DNA of 64,000 nt, taken from contig CAZIHW010000117.1 in NCBI GenBank assembly GCA_964539045.1, positions 18,788 through 82,787 on the forward strand. The letters run 5' to 3'. This stretch comes from UBA1227 sp964539045. Lineage in GTDB: Bacteria > Bacillota > Clostridia > Oscillospirales > Acutalibacteraceae. Position numbers and translations under genes: made by a program. Below, in pieces: positions 17,891-26,754 of the stretch. The notes beneath the pieces were generated by a model. That model did no database searches. It was not told where the DNA came from and saw only the letters and a program-made list of their open reading frames with translations. Each line of letters opens with the position of its first letter. Position 1 is the stretch's first letter.

Positions 17891-18499
17891 ATGATGAAGA
17901 AGAAAAATCCCATTTCGGCGCGATCAAAAAGATTGATTACGGAGGCTCTCCTATCAATAATGGAAGAAGAACCGTTCTCTAAAATATCTATACGGGATAT
18001 TGTTGAGAAAGCCGGTCTTACCCGTCAAACCTTCTATCACAACTTTGACTCCAAAGAGGCAGTTGTTTTACATAAGCTGGACGAACTGTTTGAGGAATAC
18101 TTCCAGTTTCTTGTTGACAATAGGGTCACAAAACTCGAAGATGTTATATGGCTTTATTTCAGATTTTGGCAAAAGAATGATAGTTTTATAAAAATACTCA
18201 TGAAGAACAATCTTGTTTATCTTTTGGAGATAAGATATCCGGAATACTTTAAATTGGTACAGATGGTTTACCTCAGAGATGTTTCATTGAGTGAACATGA
18301 ATGTGAATATGCATATGCATTTGTATGCGGAGCTATAATAAATCTGCTTGTAACATGGGTTAGGAGCGGAGAGATAATGACCCCAAAGGAAATGTCTGTA
18401 TTTATAATGGATATAGTAGACGGAAAGCTTTATGATACAAGCATTTCCAAAGTAGAGGCCGAGAAGAGGATTGACAATATAATTGAGGTAATGAAATGA
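17891..18499 (+). CDS. TetR/AcrR-family transcriptional regulator
   Basis: A 202-residue DNA-binding repressor or activator. The helix-turn-helix occupies about residues 12-58: RLITEALLSIMEEEPFSKIS, then IRDIVEKAGLTRQTFYHNF, then DSKEAVVLHKLDELFEEY. The C-terminal ligand-binding part is helical and not assignable to a ligand. ATG 17891 is chosen as the first codon after GAGGTG. A longer frame opening at 17831 would start upstream of the promoter. No efflux pump lies beside it, so its targets may be distant or only itself. Confidence 0.88.
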   Translation: MMKKKNPISARSKRLITEALLSIMEEEPFSKISIRDIVEKAGLTRQTFYHNFDSKEAVVLHKLDELFEEYFQFLVDNRVTKLEDVIWLYFRFWQKNDSFIKILMKNNLVYLLEIRYPEYFKLVQMVYLRDVSLSEHECEYAYAFVCGAIINLLVTWVRSGEIMTPKEMSVFIMDIVDGKLYDTSISKVEAEKRIDNIIEVMK

Positions 18500-18539
18500 C
18501 CTGTCAATTTAAATAATATGTCGTAAAATAATAAGATTT

Positions 18540-18574
18540 AAGGTGGTTAGGGATCTCTCTGATCACCTTTTTTC
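18540..18574 (+). terminator. Terminator after tetR
   Basis: AAGGTGGTTAG pairs with CTGATCACCTT across an 8-base loop (11-bp stem with two G-U pairs), followed directly by a T-run. Confidence 0.75.
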
Positions 18575-18602
18575 TTGACAATAATATGTATATAGTTATA
18601 AA
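18575..18602 (+). promoter_or_regulatory. Promoter of rny
   Basis: Consensus TTGACA at 18575-18580 and TATAAA at 18597-18602 with a 16-base spacer, right after the tetR terminator. It leaves a leader of about 95 bases. Confidence 0.7.
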
Positions 18603-18702
18603 ATATTATGGATAATGTGGTGCTTTGTTTTTTGTTTGTTTTTCTCTCTGAAAACTTTTCAAAAAAACTTTTAATATCACAAATTTTATAAGGAGGTGTA
18701 TT

Positions 18703-20259
18703 TTGACTTTGGATAAAATTGCAATAGTGCTTATTATTGTAGCAGCCGTAGTTTTCGGCATAGCCGGTTTCCTTGCCGGTCAGGCTTACAGAAAGAAAGT
18801 AGCAGAAGCCGCCATCGGTTCAGCAAACCAGGAAGCTACAAGAATTATAAATCAGGCTATGACAACAGCCGAACAAAAGAAAAAAGAAGCAGTTTTAGAA
18901 GCTAAAGATGAAATTCACAAGCAACGTTCGGAGACAGAACGTGATCTCAGAGAACGGCGTTCAGAGGTACAGAGGCAGGAACGTCGTATTATACAGAAAG
19001 AGGAAGCTATAGACAAAAAGGTAGAGACTCTTGAAAGGAAAGAGGAAGTTCTCAATCAAAAGATTAAGACAGCCGATGAAAAACTTGAAGAGATTGACAC
19101 TGTAAAAAAGAGCCAACTCGAGATGTTGGAAAAAATTTCAGGATATTCAAAAGAACAGGCAAAGGCATTCCTGCTCCAACAGCTTGAAGATGATCTTGAA
19201 CACGAAAAAGCAGTACGTGTTCTTGATTATAAGGAAAGAGTTAAGGAAGAATCAGAAGAACTCGCGAAAGAAATCATAACTACCGCTATTCAGCGCTGCG
19301 CCGCAGATCATGCGGCTGAGGCAACGGTTTCGGTTGTTCCGCTCCCGAACGATGAGATGAAGGGACGAATTATAGGACGCGAGGGAAGAAACATAAGAGC
19401 CATCGAAACTATAACAGGCGTAGATTTAATTATTGATGACACTCCTGAGGCTATCACCATCTCATGCTTTGATCCTGTAAGGAGAGAGGTGGCAAGACTC
19501 ACTCTCGAAAGACTTGTACAGGATGGACGTATTCATCCTGCAAGAATAGAGGAAACGGTTGAGAAATGTAAGCGTGAGGTAGAGCAGACAATTAAGCAGA
19601 CCGGTGAGAGGGCTGTTCTGGATGCGGGTGTAAACGGTATCCATCCTGAGCTGATTAAGCTTCTCGGAAGGCTCAAGTATCGTACCAGTTACGGACAAAA
19701 TGTTTTAAACCATTCCCTTGAGGTTTCTTATATTGCCGGACTTATTGCTGCTGAAATCGGTGCTGATGTCAAGCTTGCTAAGAGGGCAGGTTTGCTTCAC
19801 GATATCGGAAAGTCAATAGACCACGAATATGATGGAACCCATGTTCAATTAGGCGTTGAATTTGCCAAGAAGTACAAAGAAAATGATGCGGTAATTCATG
19901 CTATTCAGGCACATCATAATGATGTAGAACCAAAGACTGTTGTAGCTTGCATAGTACAGGCAGCAGATGCTATATCTGCCGCCAGGCCGGGTGCCCGCAG
20001 GGAGAATATTGAAAACTATATTAAGAGACTCGAAAAACTTGAAGAGATAGCGACCTCTTTTGAAGGTGTAGAGACATCCTTTGCAATCCAGGCAGGCCGT
20101 GAGGTAAGAATTATGGTTAAGCCGGAAGCTGTTTCTGACGACAAGATGGTGCTTATAGCTCACGATGTTGTTAAGAAAATTGAAGAGGAGCTCGAATATC
20201 CGGGTCAAATCAAAGTACATGTTGTAAGAGAAAGTCGCGCTATAGATTACGCAAAGTAA
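18703..20259 (+). CDS. rny: Ribonuclease Y
   Basis: The membrane-anchored endoribonuclease that starts mRNA decay in Firmicutes, 518 residues. The start is TTG 18703, six bases after a strong AGGAGG. An N-terminal transmembrane helix (about residues 5-27) is followed by a long charged coiled coil to about residue 200. A KH RNA-binding domain (KGRIIGREGRNIRAIETITG) and the HD metal-binding catalytic domain (LLHDIGKSIDHE, then HAIQAHHNDVEPKT) follow. ymdB comes next, as in many Firmicutes. Confidence 0.97.
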   Translation: MTLDKIAIVLIIVAAVVFGIAGFLAGQAYRKKVAEAAIGSANQEATRIINQAMTTAEQKKKEAVLEAKDEIHKQRSETERDLRERRSEVQRQERRIIQKEEAIDKKVETLERKEEVLNQKIKTADEKLEEIDTVKKSQLEMLEKISGYSKEQAKAFLLQQLEDDLEHEKAVRVLDYKERVKEESEELAKEIITTAIQRCAADHAAEATVSVVPLPNDEMKGRIIGREGRNIRAIETITGVDLIIDDTPEAITISCFDPVRREVARLTLERLVQDGRIHPARIEETVEKCKREVEQTIKQTGERAVLDAGVNGIHPELIKLLGRLKYRTSYGQNVLNHSLEVSYIAGLIAAEIGADVKLAKRAGLLHDIGKSIDHEYDGTHVQLGVEFAKKYKENDAVIHAIQAHHNDVEPKTVVACIVQAADAISAARPGARRENIENYIKRLEKLEEIATSFEGVETSFAIQAGREVRIMVKPEAVSDDKMVLIAHDVVKKIEEELEYPGQIKVHVVRESRAIDYAK

Positions 20260-20266
20260 AATTATA

Positions 20267-20299
20267 ATGGGGCAGGATGTTTTCTGTCCCATATTTTTC
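20267..20299 (+). terminator. Terminator between rny and ymdB
   Basis: ATGGGGCAG pairs with CTGTCCCAT (9 bp, one G-U) and is followed by ATTTTTCT. It may only attenuate, since ymdB follows 27 bases later. Confidence 0.75.
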
Positions 20300-20318
20300 T
20301 TATGGAAAGGCCATTTGT

Positions 20319-21098
20319 ATGAAAATACTTTGTATCGGAGATGTTGTCGGAAGCAACGGGCTTGAATTTTTAAGAAAAGTATTACCGGATCTCAAGAGAG
20401 ATGAAAAGATAGATGTTTGTATAGTTAACGGTGAAAATTCTTTTGACGGTAACGGGATAACTCCGCAAAGCTGTAAGCATATATATACAAGCGGAGCGGA
20501 TGTGATCACCACAGGTAATCATGCTTATAAAAACAGAAATATATATGACTATTTTGACAAGGATGAATTTCTCATAAGGCCCGCAAACTTTCCGGAAAAC
20601 AATCCGGGCAGGGGTTTTTGTGTTTTGGACAAAGGCAAGGTAAAGATTGGAATAATAAACATGATGGGAACCATGTATCTTGCTGCTTTAGATAATCCTT
20701 TTTTTAAGATGGATGAATTGCTCAGAAAAGAAGAAATAAGGGATTGTAAGATAGTGATTGTGGACTTCCACGCTGAGGCTACGTCTGAAAAGAGAGCCAT
20801 GGGCTTTTATCTCGACGGGCGCGTATCGGCGCTGTTCGGAACACATACGCATGTTCAAACTTCCGATGAACAGATTTTGCCGGGCGGAACCGGATATATA
20901 ACGGATATCGGTATGACCGGCCCCATGCAATCTGTTTTGGGCGTAAGTCCGCAAATAATTATTGATAAGTTCAAGTATAATATGCCGGAGAGGTTTAATT
21001 TTGAATCGGGCAGGGCCTTTTTAGGAGGCTGTATATTTGATATAGATGAAAAAACCGGAAAAACCGTGGGAGTAGAACGGGTTCTTGTAGAGGAGTGA
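20319..21098 (+). CDS. ymdB: YmdB-family metallophosphoesterase (TIGR00282)
   Basis: A cytoplasmic dinuclear-metal phosphodiesterase of 259 residues. In Bacillus the family hydrolyses 2',3'-cyclic nucleotides and affects RNase Y activity and biofilm choice. The metal ligands are visible in CIGDVVGSNGL, NGENSFDGNGIT, TTGNHAYKNR, VDFHAEATSEKRAMG and GTHTHVQTSD. ATG 20319 behind GGAAAGG is used; the frame upstream would run through the terminator. It sits directly downstream of rny, supporting a shared RNA-turnover role. Confidence 0.94.
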   Translation: MKILCIGDVVGSNGLEFLRKVLPDLKRDEKIDVCIVNGENSFDGNGITPQSCKHIYTSGADVITTGNHAYKNRNIYDYFDKDEFLIRPANFPENNPGRGFCVLDKGKVKIGIINMMGTMYLAALDNPFFKMDELLRKEEIRDCKIVIVDFHAEATSEKRAMGFYLDGRVSALFGTHTHVQTSDEQILPGGTGYITDIGMTGPMQSVLGVSPQIIIDKFKYNMPERFNFESGRAFLGGCIFDIDEKTGKTVGVERVLVEE

Positions 21099-21102
21099 GA
21101 GA

Positions 21103-22536
21103 ATGAATATGCTAAAACGCGCTTTTTCGCTGTTACTTGCGCTTATACTCATCTTATCCTTTACTGCATGTGATGAAAGTGAGAAGGTAGACAAGCCGGG
21201 AAAAAAAGTAACTACTTCATCCAAAGAAGCAGAGGACGTAAAGCTTCCGTATTCGCGTGAGGATGGTGTTAACCCGTTCACCGCTAAAAGTCTGATGAAC
21301 AATGCCATTGTTCCGCTGATGTATAACGGATTATTCAGGCTTTCGGCAAACTACGAGGCAAAGCCGGACATAGCAAAGGATATCCGTAAAGAAAAAACTG
21401 ATTTGATCGTTTCAATTGATACAACCGCCAAATTCAGCAACGGGGACAGGATAACGGCAGACGACGTAGTTTACTCTTATAACATGGCTAAATCGTCTCT
21501 TTACTACGGTACTATGCTTGGCAGCATCAGTGGTATTTCAGCGGCTGATCCTTACACGGTTGTTTTCTCTACGGCGACTGAAAATAATTACGGTGCTTCA
21601 TTGCTCACCTTCCCCATAGTAAAGCAACATTCCGCACAGGAATCATCTGTGCCTATAGGGGCAGGACCATACGTGTACTCGGCAAACGCGGATGGCGGAA
21701 TACTGAGCAGGAATAAGTACTATTCTTCCAAACAGTACAAAGCAGAAAAAATTGAACTTGAGAATATGTCGGATTCCGAAACACTTATGCACAGTCTTGT
21801 TATAGGAAATGTTGATGCGGTTTTCGACGATTTGAGTAAGGGTAAGTCACAGAGGATAAATGCATCGTCCGTTCAAGTGGATCTGAACAATCTGATCTTT
21901 TTGGGCATAAATCAAAGCGGACCTTTTTCCGATGCAAATATCCGTCTTGCTTTAAGTCACATTATTGACAGGGAGACCTTGTTGAGTTCAGGCTTCGAAG
22001 GTTACGGTACGATTTCGCAATACCCATTTAATCCGCTGTGGAAGGAAACTGCCGGTCTTAAACCGGATAAGTTCTCAAAAGAAGACGAGGAGGCTTTGTT
22101 GGGACAGGCATTGTCCGGATATACGATTAACGTTCTCGTTAATTCTGAAAATAATTTCAAAGTAAAATTTGCGGAAGAACTCTGTTCGCAGCTTAATAAG
22201 CTTGGCATTGAGACAAAAATAACTTCCGTTCCGTTTGAAACATATTCAAGTAATGTTTCCGCAGGACAATACAATTTATATGTAGGTGAATACAAGCTTT
22301 CCGCCGATATGAATATATCCCAACTGATTTCAGATGAAACTTTGAGAGCGGAGTATTATGAATTTCTGGCGGGCAATATAACAATAGAAGATTTTATGGA
22401 GTCATTCGACAGTGCATTGCCATTTATACCTGTCGGATTCAGAACAGGAATACTTGCATATTCCAGATCTATAGAAACGGTAGTAAAACCGTCCCCGGGC
22501 AATGTATTTTCTAATTTGACAGAATGGGTTATTTAA
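21103..22536 (+). CDS. Family 5 (peptide/nickel type) solute-binding lipoprotein
   Basis: A 477-residue extracellular lipoprotein. The signal peptide ends in a lipobox (LSFTAC) with acylated C23. The body resembles oligopeptide-binding proteins: AKFSNGDRITADDVVYSYNM, then VPIGAGPYVYSA, then NANIRLALSHIIDRETLLS-like text near residue 285 and LNKLGIETKITSVPFETY. It is somewhat shorter than typical OppA. No permease or ATPase gene is adjacent, so it is an orphan that works with distant transporters or has become a sensor or chaperone. It starts four bases after the ymdB stop. Confidence 0.86.
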   Translation: MNMLKRAFSLLLALILILSFTACDESEKVDKPGKKVTTSSKEAEDVKLPYSREDGVNPFTAKSLMNNAIVPLMYNGLFRLSANYEAKPDIAKDIRKEKTDLIVSIDTTAKFSNGDRITADDVVYSYNMAKSSLYYGTMLGSISGISAADPYTVVFSTATENNYGASLLTFPIVKQHSAQESSVPIGAGPYVYSANADGGILSRNKYYSSKQYKAEKIELENMSDSETLMHSLVIGNVDAVFDDLSKGKSQRINASSVQVDLNNLIFLGINQSGPFSDANIRLALSHIIDRETLLSSGFEGYGTISQYPFNPLWKETAGLKPDKFSKEDEEALLGQALSGYTINVLVNSENNFKVKFAEELCSQLNKLGIETKITSVPFETYSSNVSAGQYNLYVGEYKLSADMNISQLISDETLRAEYYEFLAGNITIEDFMESFDSALPFIPVGFRTGILAYSRSIETVVKPSPGNVFSNLTEWVI

Positions 22537-22581
22537 TATAAAATTTTTTATCAAGAAAGCCTTGTAAAGGTTGGTGTTAAT

Positions 22582-22935
22582 ATGGTATCTTTCGAGAATC
22601 CTTTAGGAAAAATAGAGATAAGTGAGACTTACTTTTCCCAGCTTTTGGGAAGTGTTGTACCTACGTGCTTTGGGGTTGTGGGTATGTGTAACAGCAACAC
22701 TTATCAGAATATAAGATCTTTCTTCCACAGGAAGCAGTATTATCTAGATCAGGGCGTCAGCGTTCGCAGAGAAGAAGGCGGCCTTGTGGTAGAATTGCAC
22801 ATAGTAGTCACTTACGGGGTTAACATATCTGCGGTTGTGCAAAGTATTGTCAACAAGGTGCGTTATACTATAGAAAACGCTACCGGGCTTGACGTGAAGA
22901 CAGTAAATGTATATGTAGATTCAATGATATCTTAA
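22582..22935 (+). CDS. Asp23/Gls24-family envelope stress protein (YloU-like)
   Basis: A 117-residue protein of the Asp23 family, cytoplasmic or membrane-associated and linked to cell-envelope stress. It starts with EISETYFSQLLGSVVPTCFG and continues with LVVELHIVVTYGVNISAVVQ and VRYTIENATGLDVKTVNVYV, the characteristic C-terminal half. Its place directly before a DAK2 protein and recG matches the yloU-yloV-recG order of Bacillus, which strengthens the call. Confidence 0.92.
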   Translation: MVSFENPLGKIEISETYFSQLLGSVVPTCFGVVGMCNSNTYQNIRSFFHRKQYYLDQGVSVRREEGGLVVELHIVVTYGVNISAVVQSIVNKVRYTIENATGLDVKTVNVYVDSMIS

Positions 22936-22950
22936 GGAGTGCGCAGAATA

Positions 22951-24609
22951 TTGATTACCGGTGCTTTATTGAGGGATGCCGTTATTTCAGCGGCAAACAA
23001 TGTGACTAATCATAGACAAGAGGTAGATGCTCTTAACGTATTCCCTGTGCCTGACGGTGATACGGGAACAAATATGTGTATGACAATGGCTTCGGCCGGA
23101 CGAGAACTTTCTCTGCTCCCGGACGATGTTACTGTCACCCGCGTTGCAGACGTTACTTCCTCGGCTATGCTCAGAGGAGCGAGAGGAAATTCGGGAGTTA
23201 TACTGTCCCTTATATTCAGGGGTATATCCAAGGGCCTCAAAGGTAAAGAAGAAGCCGAACCGAGGGATATTGTTATAGCTCTCTCTTATGGCGTAGAGTC
23301 CGCATATAAGGCAGTTATGAAACCTACAGAGGGCACTATACTCACAGTGGTAAGGCTTGCTGCAAAGGCCGGAGCTGCTTATGGTACGGAGCATAAAAAT
23401 GCGAATATAGCCAAGGTTTGGGAAAGCATTTGTATAGGAGCTGAGGAAGCATTGGCAATGACTCCGGAGCTTCTTCCTGTTCTGAAAAAAGCAGGTGTTA
23501 TAGACTCCGGCGGAAAAGGCCTTGTCTATGCTTTTTACGGCATGCTGTCCGTATTCAAGGACGGTAAAATAATTGCCGATGAGACGTCTGAAAATAAGGG
23601 TAATTCTTCTAATAACGAGAAAAAAACACTTAAGTACACATACAGTACGGATTTGATTATAGATAAAGGAAACAAAGAAAAGGCTGATATAACCGGACTT
23701 AAAGCTTTCCTGAAATCCTCTGGTGGAGAGGTAAAACTCTCTGACAAGAACGGTATTATTACTATTCATGTAGCGACTAATGATCCCGGAAAGGTTATAA
23801 CCGAGGCGCTTAAGTACGGTCAGCTTATAAAGTGTGATATAGAAAATCTAGTGAATACAAAAGGTGATATTCCGGAAACCGAAAAAGCGCAAAACACAAA
23901 TGATGATTCGGATGGAGATGATAAGGACAGACTATCTCCGGCAGAACCCGTAAACGATGTGGGATTTGTTGCTGTTGCTGCGGGTGAAGGTCTCAGACAG
24001 ACATTTAAAGAAATAGGGGCCGATCTTGTAGTGAGCGGCGGCCAGACTATGAATCCGAGCACGGAGGATATATTGAACGCTGTTGAGGCGACTCCGGCAA
24101 AGACAGTCTTTGTTTTGCCTAACAATAAAAACATAATTATGGCCGCTGAACAGGCTGCACCGCTGTCTTCAAGAAAGGTTATTGTATTGCCTACCAGAAC
24201 AGTACCGCAGGGTATATCGGCAATGCTTAATTTTGATCCCGATTCGACAGTAGAGGAAAATCACCTCAATATGAAAAAGGCTATAGATGGCGTAGGTACC
24301 GCTCAGGTTACTTTTGCGGCGCGGGATAGCCTGATAGACGGTCAGTCTGTTAAAGAGGGACAAATACTCGGGATGGAAAACGGTTCCATAACAGTCATAG
24401 AAGACGATATGGTGACTGCAGCTTACAAAATAACAAAGCACCTCTGCGGACGCAGAACGGAGATAGTTACTATCTTTTATGGAGAAGGGGCCACCAAAGA
24501 GGATGCCGAGAAGCTTCAGGGAATGCTTGCAGAGAAGTTTAACAATATAGACTTTTCAATTATAAACGGAGGTCAACCGGTTTATCATTTCATAATTTCG
24601 GTTGAATAG
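22951..24609 (+). CDS. DAK2-domain protein (YloV/FakA-like kinase)
   Basis: A 552-residue protein with an N-terminal DhaL/DAK2 ATP-binding domain and a C-terminal domain. Family members (FakA) phosphorylate fatty acids held by DegV-type FakB proteins. The metal/ATP motif NVFPVPDGDTGTNMCMTM is at about residues 30-50, followed by RGARGNSGVILS and DSGGKGLVYAFYGM. The C-terminal part includes VSGGQTMNPSTEDIL and VLPNNKNIIMAAEQA. TTG 22951 fits homologue N-termini better than GTG 22939, which overlaps the ribosome binding site. No FakB is nearby. Confidence 0.9.
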   Translation: MITGALLRDAVISAANNVTNHRQEVDALNVFPVPDGDTGTNMCMTMASAGRELSLLPDDVTVTRVADVTSSAMLRGARGNSGVILSLIFRGISKGLKGKEEAEPRDIVIALSYGVESAYKAVMKPTEGTILTVVRLAAKAGAAYGTEHKNANIAKVWESICIGAEEALAMTPELLPVLKKAGVIDSGGKGLVYAFYGMLSVFKDGKIIADETSENKGNSSNNEKKTLKYTYSTDLIIDKGNKEKADITGLKAFLKSSGGEVKLSDKNGIITIHVATNDPGKVITEALKYGQLIKCDIENLVNTKGDIPETEKAQNTNDDSDGDDKDRLSPAEPVNDVGFVAVAAGEGLRQTFKEIGADLVVSGGQTMNPSTEDILNAVEATPAKTVFVLPNNKNIIMAAEQAAPLSSRKVIVLPTRTVPQGISAMLNFDPDSTVEENHLNMKKAIDGVGTAQVTFAARDSLIDGQSVKEGQILGMENGSITVIEDDMVTAAYKITKHLCGRRTEIVTIFYGEGATKEDAEKLQGMLAEKFNNIDFSIINGGQPVYHFIISVE

Positions 24610-24618
24610 GTAAGCATT

Positions 24619-26652
24619 ATGCTCTCATCAATTGATATAAAATCTTTAAAAGGCGTTGGTGAAAAACGCGCCGAGTCGCTGTATGCACTCGGCGTGAATG
24701 ACATCGACGCTCTTTTTCATTTTTATCCGAGAACCTATGAGGATTGGAGCAATCCCGTTTCTATATCTGACGCACCGATTGATACAAAGTGCTGTATCAA
24801 AGCCACAGTTACGACAAGTGTTACCAGATGGAAAGCCAAGAGCAATATAATGATGTACAAGGCTACCGTTTGTGACAGCACCGGAGCTATACAGATCGTT
24901 ATATTCAACAACAGATTTTCCGCCGCCAAACTTAAAATGGGAGAGGAATTTCTGTTTTTCGGTGCGGTAAGTATGAACGGAAGGCAAAAGCAGATGCTGT
25001 CCCCCTCCATTGAAAGGGTAGTGGGCAAACAAAAAATACGTCCCATATACAGGAGAACGGGCACACTCTCTTCAAATTACATAGAGAGCCTGATGTCTTC
25101 TGCCCTGGCAATTTACGGCGGGAGAATAAAGGACCCCTTGCCCGAGGAGATCAAAAAGCAATACAAACTTGCGAATCTTGAAGATGCCATTTTTGACATA
25201 CATTTTCCAAGAACGGCCGCTGCATTGCAAAAGGCCAGAGATAGGTTGATTTTTGATGAATTCTTAAATTTGCGATTGGGATTTGCTCTTATGCGGAGCG
25301 AAAACAGAAAAACCACAAATATGATAATAAAAACAGATTTTACGGAGGAGTTTTACAAGAAACTACCTTTCGAGCCTACCTCCGCGCAAAGGAAATGTGT
25401 TAAGGCGGCAGTCGCTGACATGCAGTCGGGATTTTCTATGAACCGACTTCTTCAGGGTGATGTGGGCTCAGGTAAGACGATGGTTGCAGCCGCCCTCTGT
25501 TACAATATGTGGAAGAACGGATACCAAAGTGCAATTATGGCTCCCACTGAGATCCTGGCAAATCAGCACTATGAAACAATGAAATCGTTTTTTGAAGGAA
25601 CCGGAGCCGTTGTGGTGATTCTCACCGGGGGTATGTCCCCTACAGAGAAACGAAAGGTATTGACCGAGATAGAAGATGGATCGGCTGATATAGTTATAGG
25701 TACACATTCACTCATTTATGACAATGTTAATTTTAAGGAACTCGGATTTGTTGTTACGGATGAGCAACACAGATTCGGTGTAAGACAGAGAGTAAAGCTT
25801 GCCTCAAAAGCTTGCGGCGCGCATGTTCTTGTAATGTCGGCAACACCCATACCGAGAACCCTGGCCCTCTCCATATACGGAGACTTGGATGTTTCCGTCA
25901 TAGATGAGCTACCCAAGGGACGTATACCTGTTGAAACTTACAAAATCGACAGTTTTATACGCATGAGAGCGTTTAACTATATAAAGAAGTTCCTTGATGA
26001 AGGCAGGCAGGGCTATATTGTGTGCCCGCTTGTTGAGGAGGGTGAGAGTGATAACCTGCTCTCGGCAACGGACTATTTTGACAGAATAAGTAAAAACGAG
26101 TTTAAGGATTATAAAGTCGGACTCCTGCATGGTAAGATGAAGCCGCAGGAAAAAGAATTTGTAATGGATGAGTTTGTTCACGGCAGAATACAGCTTCTTG
26201 TTACTACCGTGGTTATAGAGGTCGGTGTCGATGTACCGAACGCCGTAATAATGCTCATAGAAAATGCGGAGCGGTTCGGCCTTTCGCAGCTCCACCAATT
26301 AAGGGGAAGAGTGGGTAGAGGAAAATATAAATCAACCTGTATATTGCTTTCCGACAATGATAACGAGATTACTGAGAAAAGGCTTAAGACCATGTGTGCT
26401 ACGAATGATGGTTTTGAAATAGCAAAGACGGATCTCAAAATAAGGGGACCGGGCGAATTTTTCGGTTCCATGCAGCATGGATTACCCAATTTGAAGATAG
26501 CAGATATGTCAGATGATGTAGATGTTTTAACTCTTGCCAATGAGGCCGCGGATAATTTGCTGAAAAGGGACCCTGATCTAAGCTCCGAGGAGAATACATT
26601 GCTGAGAGAAAATGCATGCAAATTGTTCATGAATGTTGCGTCATCATGTTAG
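24619..26652 (+). CDS. recG: ATP-dependent DNA helicase RecG
   Basis: The branched-DNA helicase that reverses stalled forks and processes Holliday junctions, 677 residues. An N-terminal wedge/OB domain (about residues 60-150) precedes superfamily 2 helicase motifs: LLQGDVGSGKTMVAA (motif I), MAPTEILA (Ia), VTDEQHRFG (II), VMSATPIPRTLAL (III), TTVVIEVGVDVPNAVIM (V) and LHQLRGRVGRG (VI). The C-terminus has LKIRGPGEFFGSMQHGLPNL, typical of RecG. It is the last gene of the rny-to-recG block and ends at the copy 2 repeat element. Confidence 0.97.
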   Translation: MLSSIDIKSLKGVGEKRAESLYALGVNDIDALFHFYPRTYEDWSNPVSISDAPIDTKCCIKATVTTSVTRWKAKSNIMMYKATVCDSTGAIQIVIFNNRFSAAKLKMGEEFLFFGAVSMNGRQKQMLSPSIERVVGKQKIRPIYRRTGTLSSNYIESLMSSALAIYGGRIKDPLPEEIKKQYKLANLEDAIFDIHFPRTAAALQKARDRLIFDEFLNLRLGFALMRSENRKTTNMIIKTDFTEEFYKKLPFEPTSAQRKCVKAAVADMQSGFSMNRLLQGDVGSGKTMVAAALCYNMWKNGYQSAIMAPTEILANQHYETMKSFFEGTGAVVVILTGGMSPTEKRKVLTEIEDGSADIVIGTHSLIYDNVNFKELGFVVTDEQHRFGVRQRVKLASKACGAHVLVMSATPIPRTLALSIYGDLDVSVIDELPKGRIPVETYKIDSFIRMRAFNYIKKFLDEGRQGYIVCPLVEEGESDNLLSATDYFDRISKNEFKDYKVGLLHGKMKPQEKEFVMDEFVHGRIQLLVTTVVIEVGVDVPNAVIMLIENAERFGLSQLHQLRGRVGRGKYKSTCILLSDNDNEITEKRLKTMCATNDGFEIAKTDLKIRGPGEFFGSMQHGLPNLKIADMSDDVDVLTLANEAADNLLKRDPDLSSEENTLLRENACKLFMNVASSC

Positions 26653-26683
26653 CCTGACAGCGCGAATTTGAATCGTCAGGCTA
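26650..26683 (+). repeat. Intergenic inverted repeat, AGCCTGACAGC family, copy 2 (recG terminator candidate)
   Basis: AGCCTGAC at 26651-26658 pairs with GTCAGGCT at 26675-26682. The left arm overlaps the recG stop codon. The downstream TAGTTTACTT is T-rich and resembles the flank of the copy at 51418, showing that the two are homologous elements. Confidence 0.6.
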
Positions 26684-26689
26684 GTTTAC

Positions 26690-26718
26690 TTGACATGTGG
26701 TTACAGAAAAGTTATAAT
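26690..26718 (+). promoter_or_regulatory. Perfect-consensus sigma-A promoter of the M23 peptidase gene
   Basis: TTGACA at 26690-26695 and TATAAT at 26713-26718 with a 17-base spacer match the consensus in all twelve positions. GGTTACA within the spacer (26699-26705) repeats 21 bases later inside the palindrome. Confidence 0.85.
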
Positions 26719-26740
26719 TGGTTACAAATTGTAACCAATT
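26716..26740. promoter_or_regulatory. 25-bp perfect palindrome over the -10 and start site (operator)
   Basis: Two 12-base arms (AATTGGTTACAA and its exact complement) flank a single A. The element begins inside the -10 hexamer and runs over the transcription start to the base before GAGGAGG. This is the position of a repressor operator; in RNA it would form a hairpin touching the ribosome binding site. The protein that binds it is unknown. Confidence 0.75.
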
Positions 26741-26754
26741 GAGGAGGTTCTCAT

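Noticed and set aside
22987..23769. 260-codon open frame on the minus strand
   Set aside because: It is opposite the DAK2 gene, Arg/Ser/Cys-rich with no domain pattern and no promoter.
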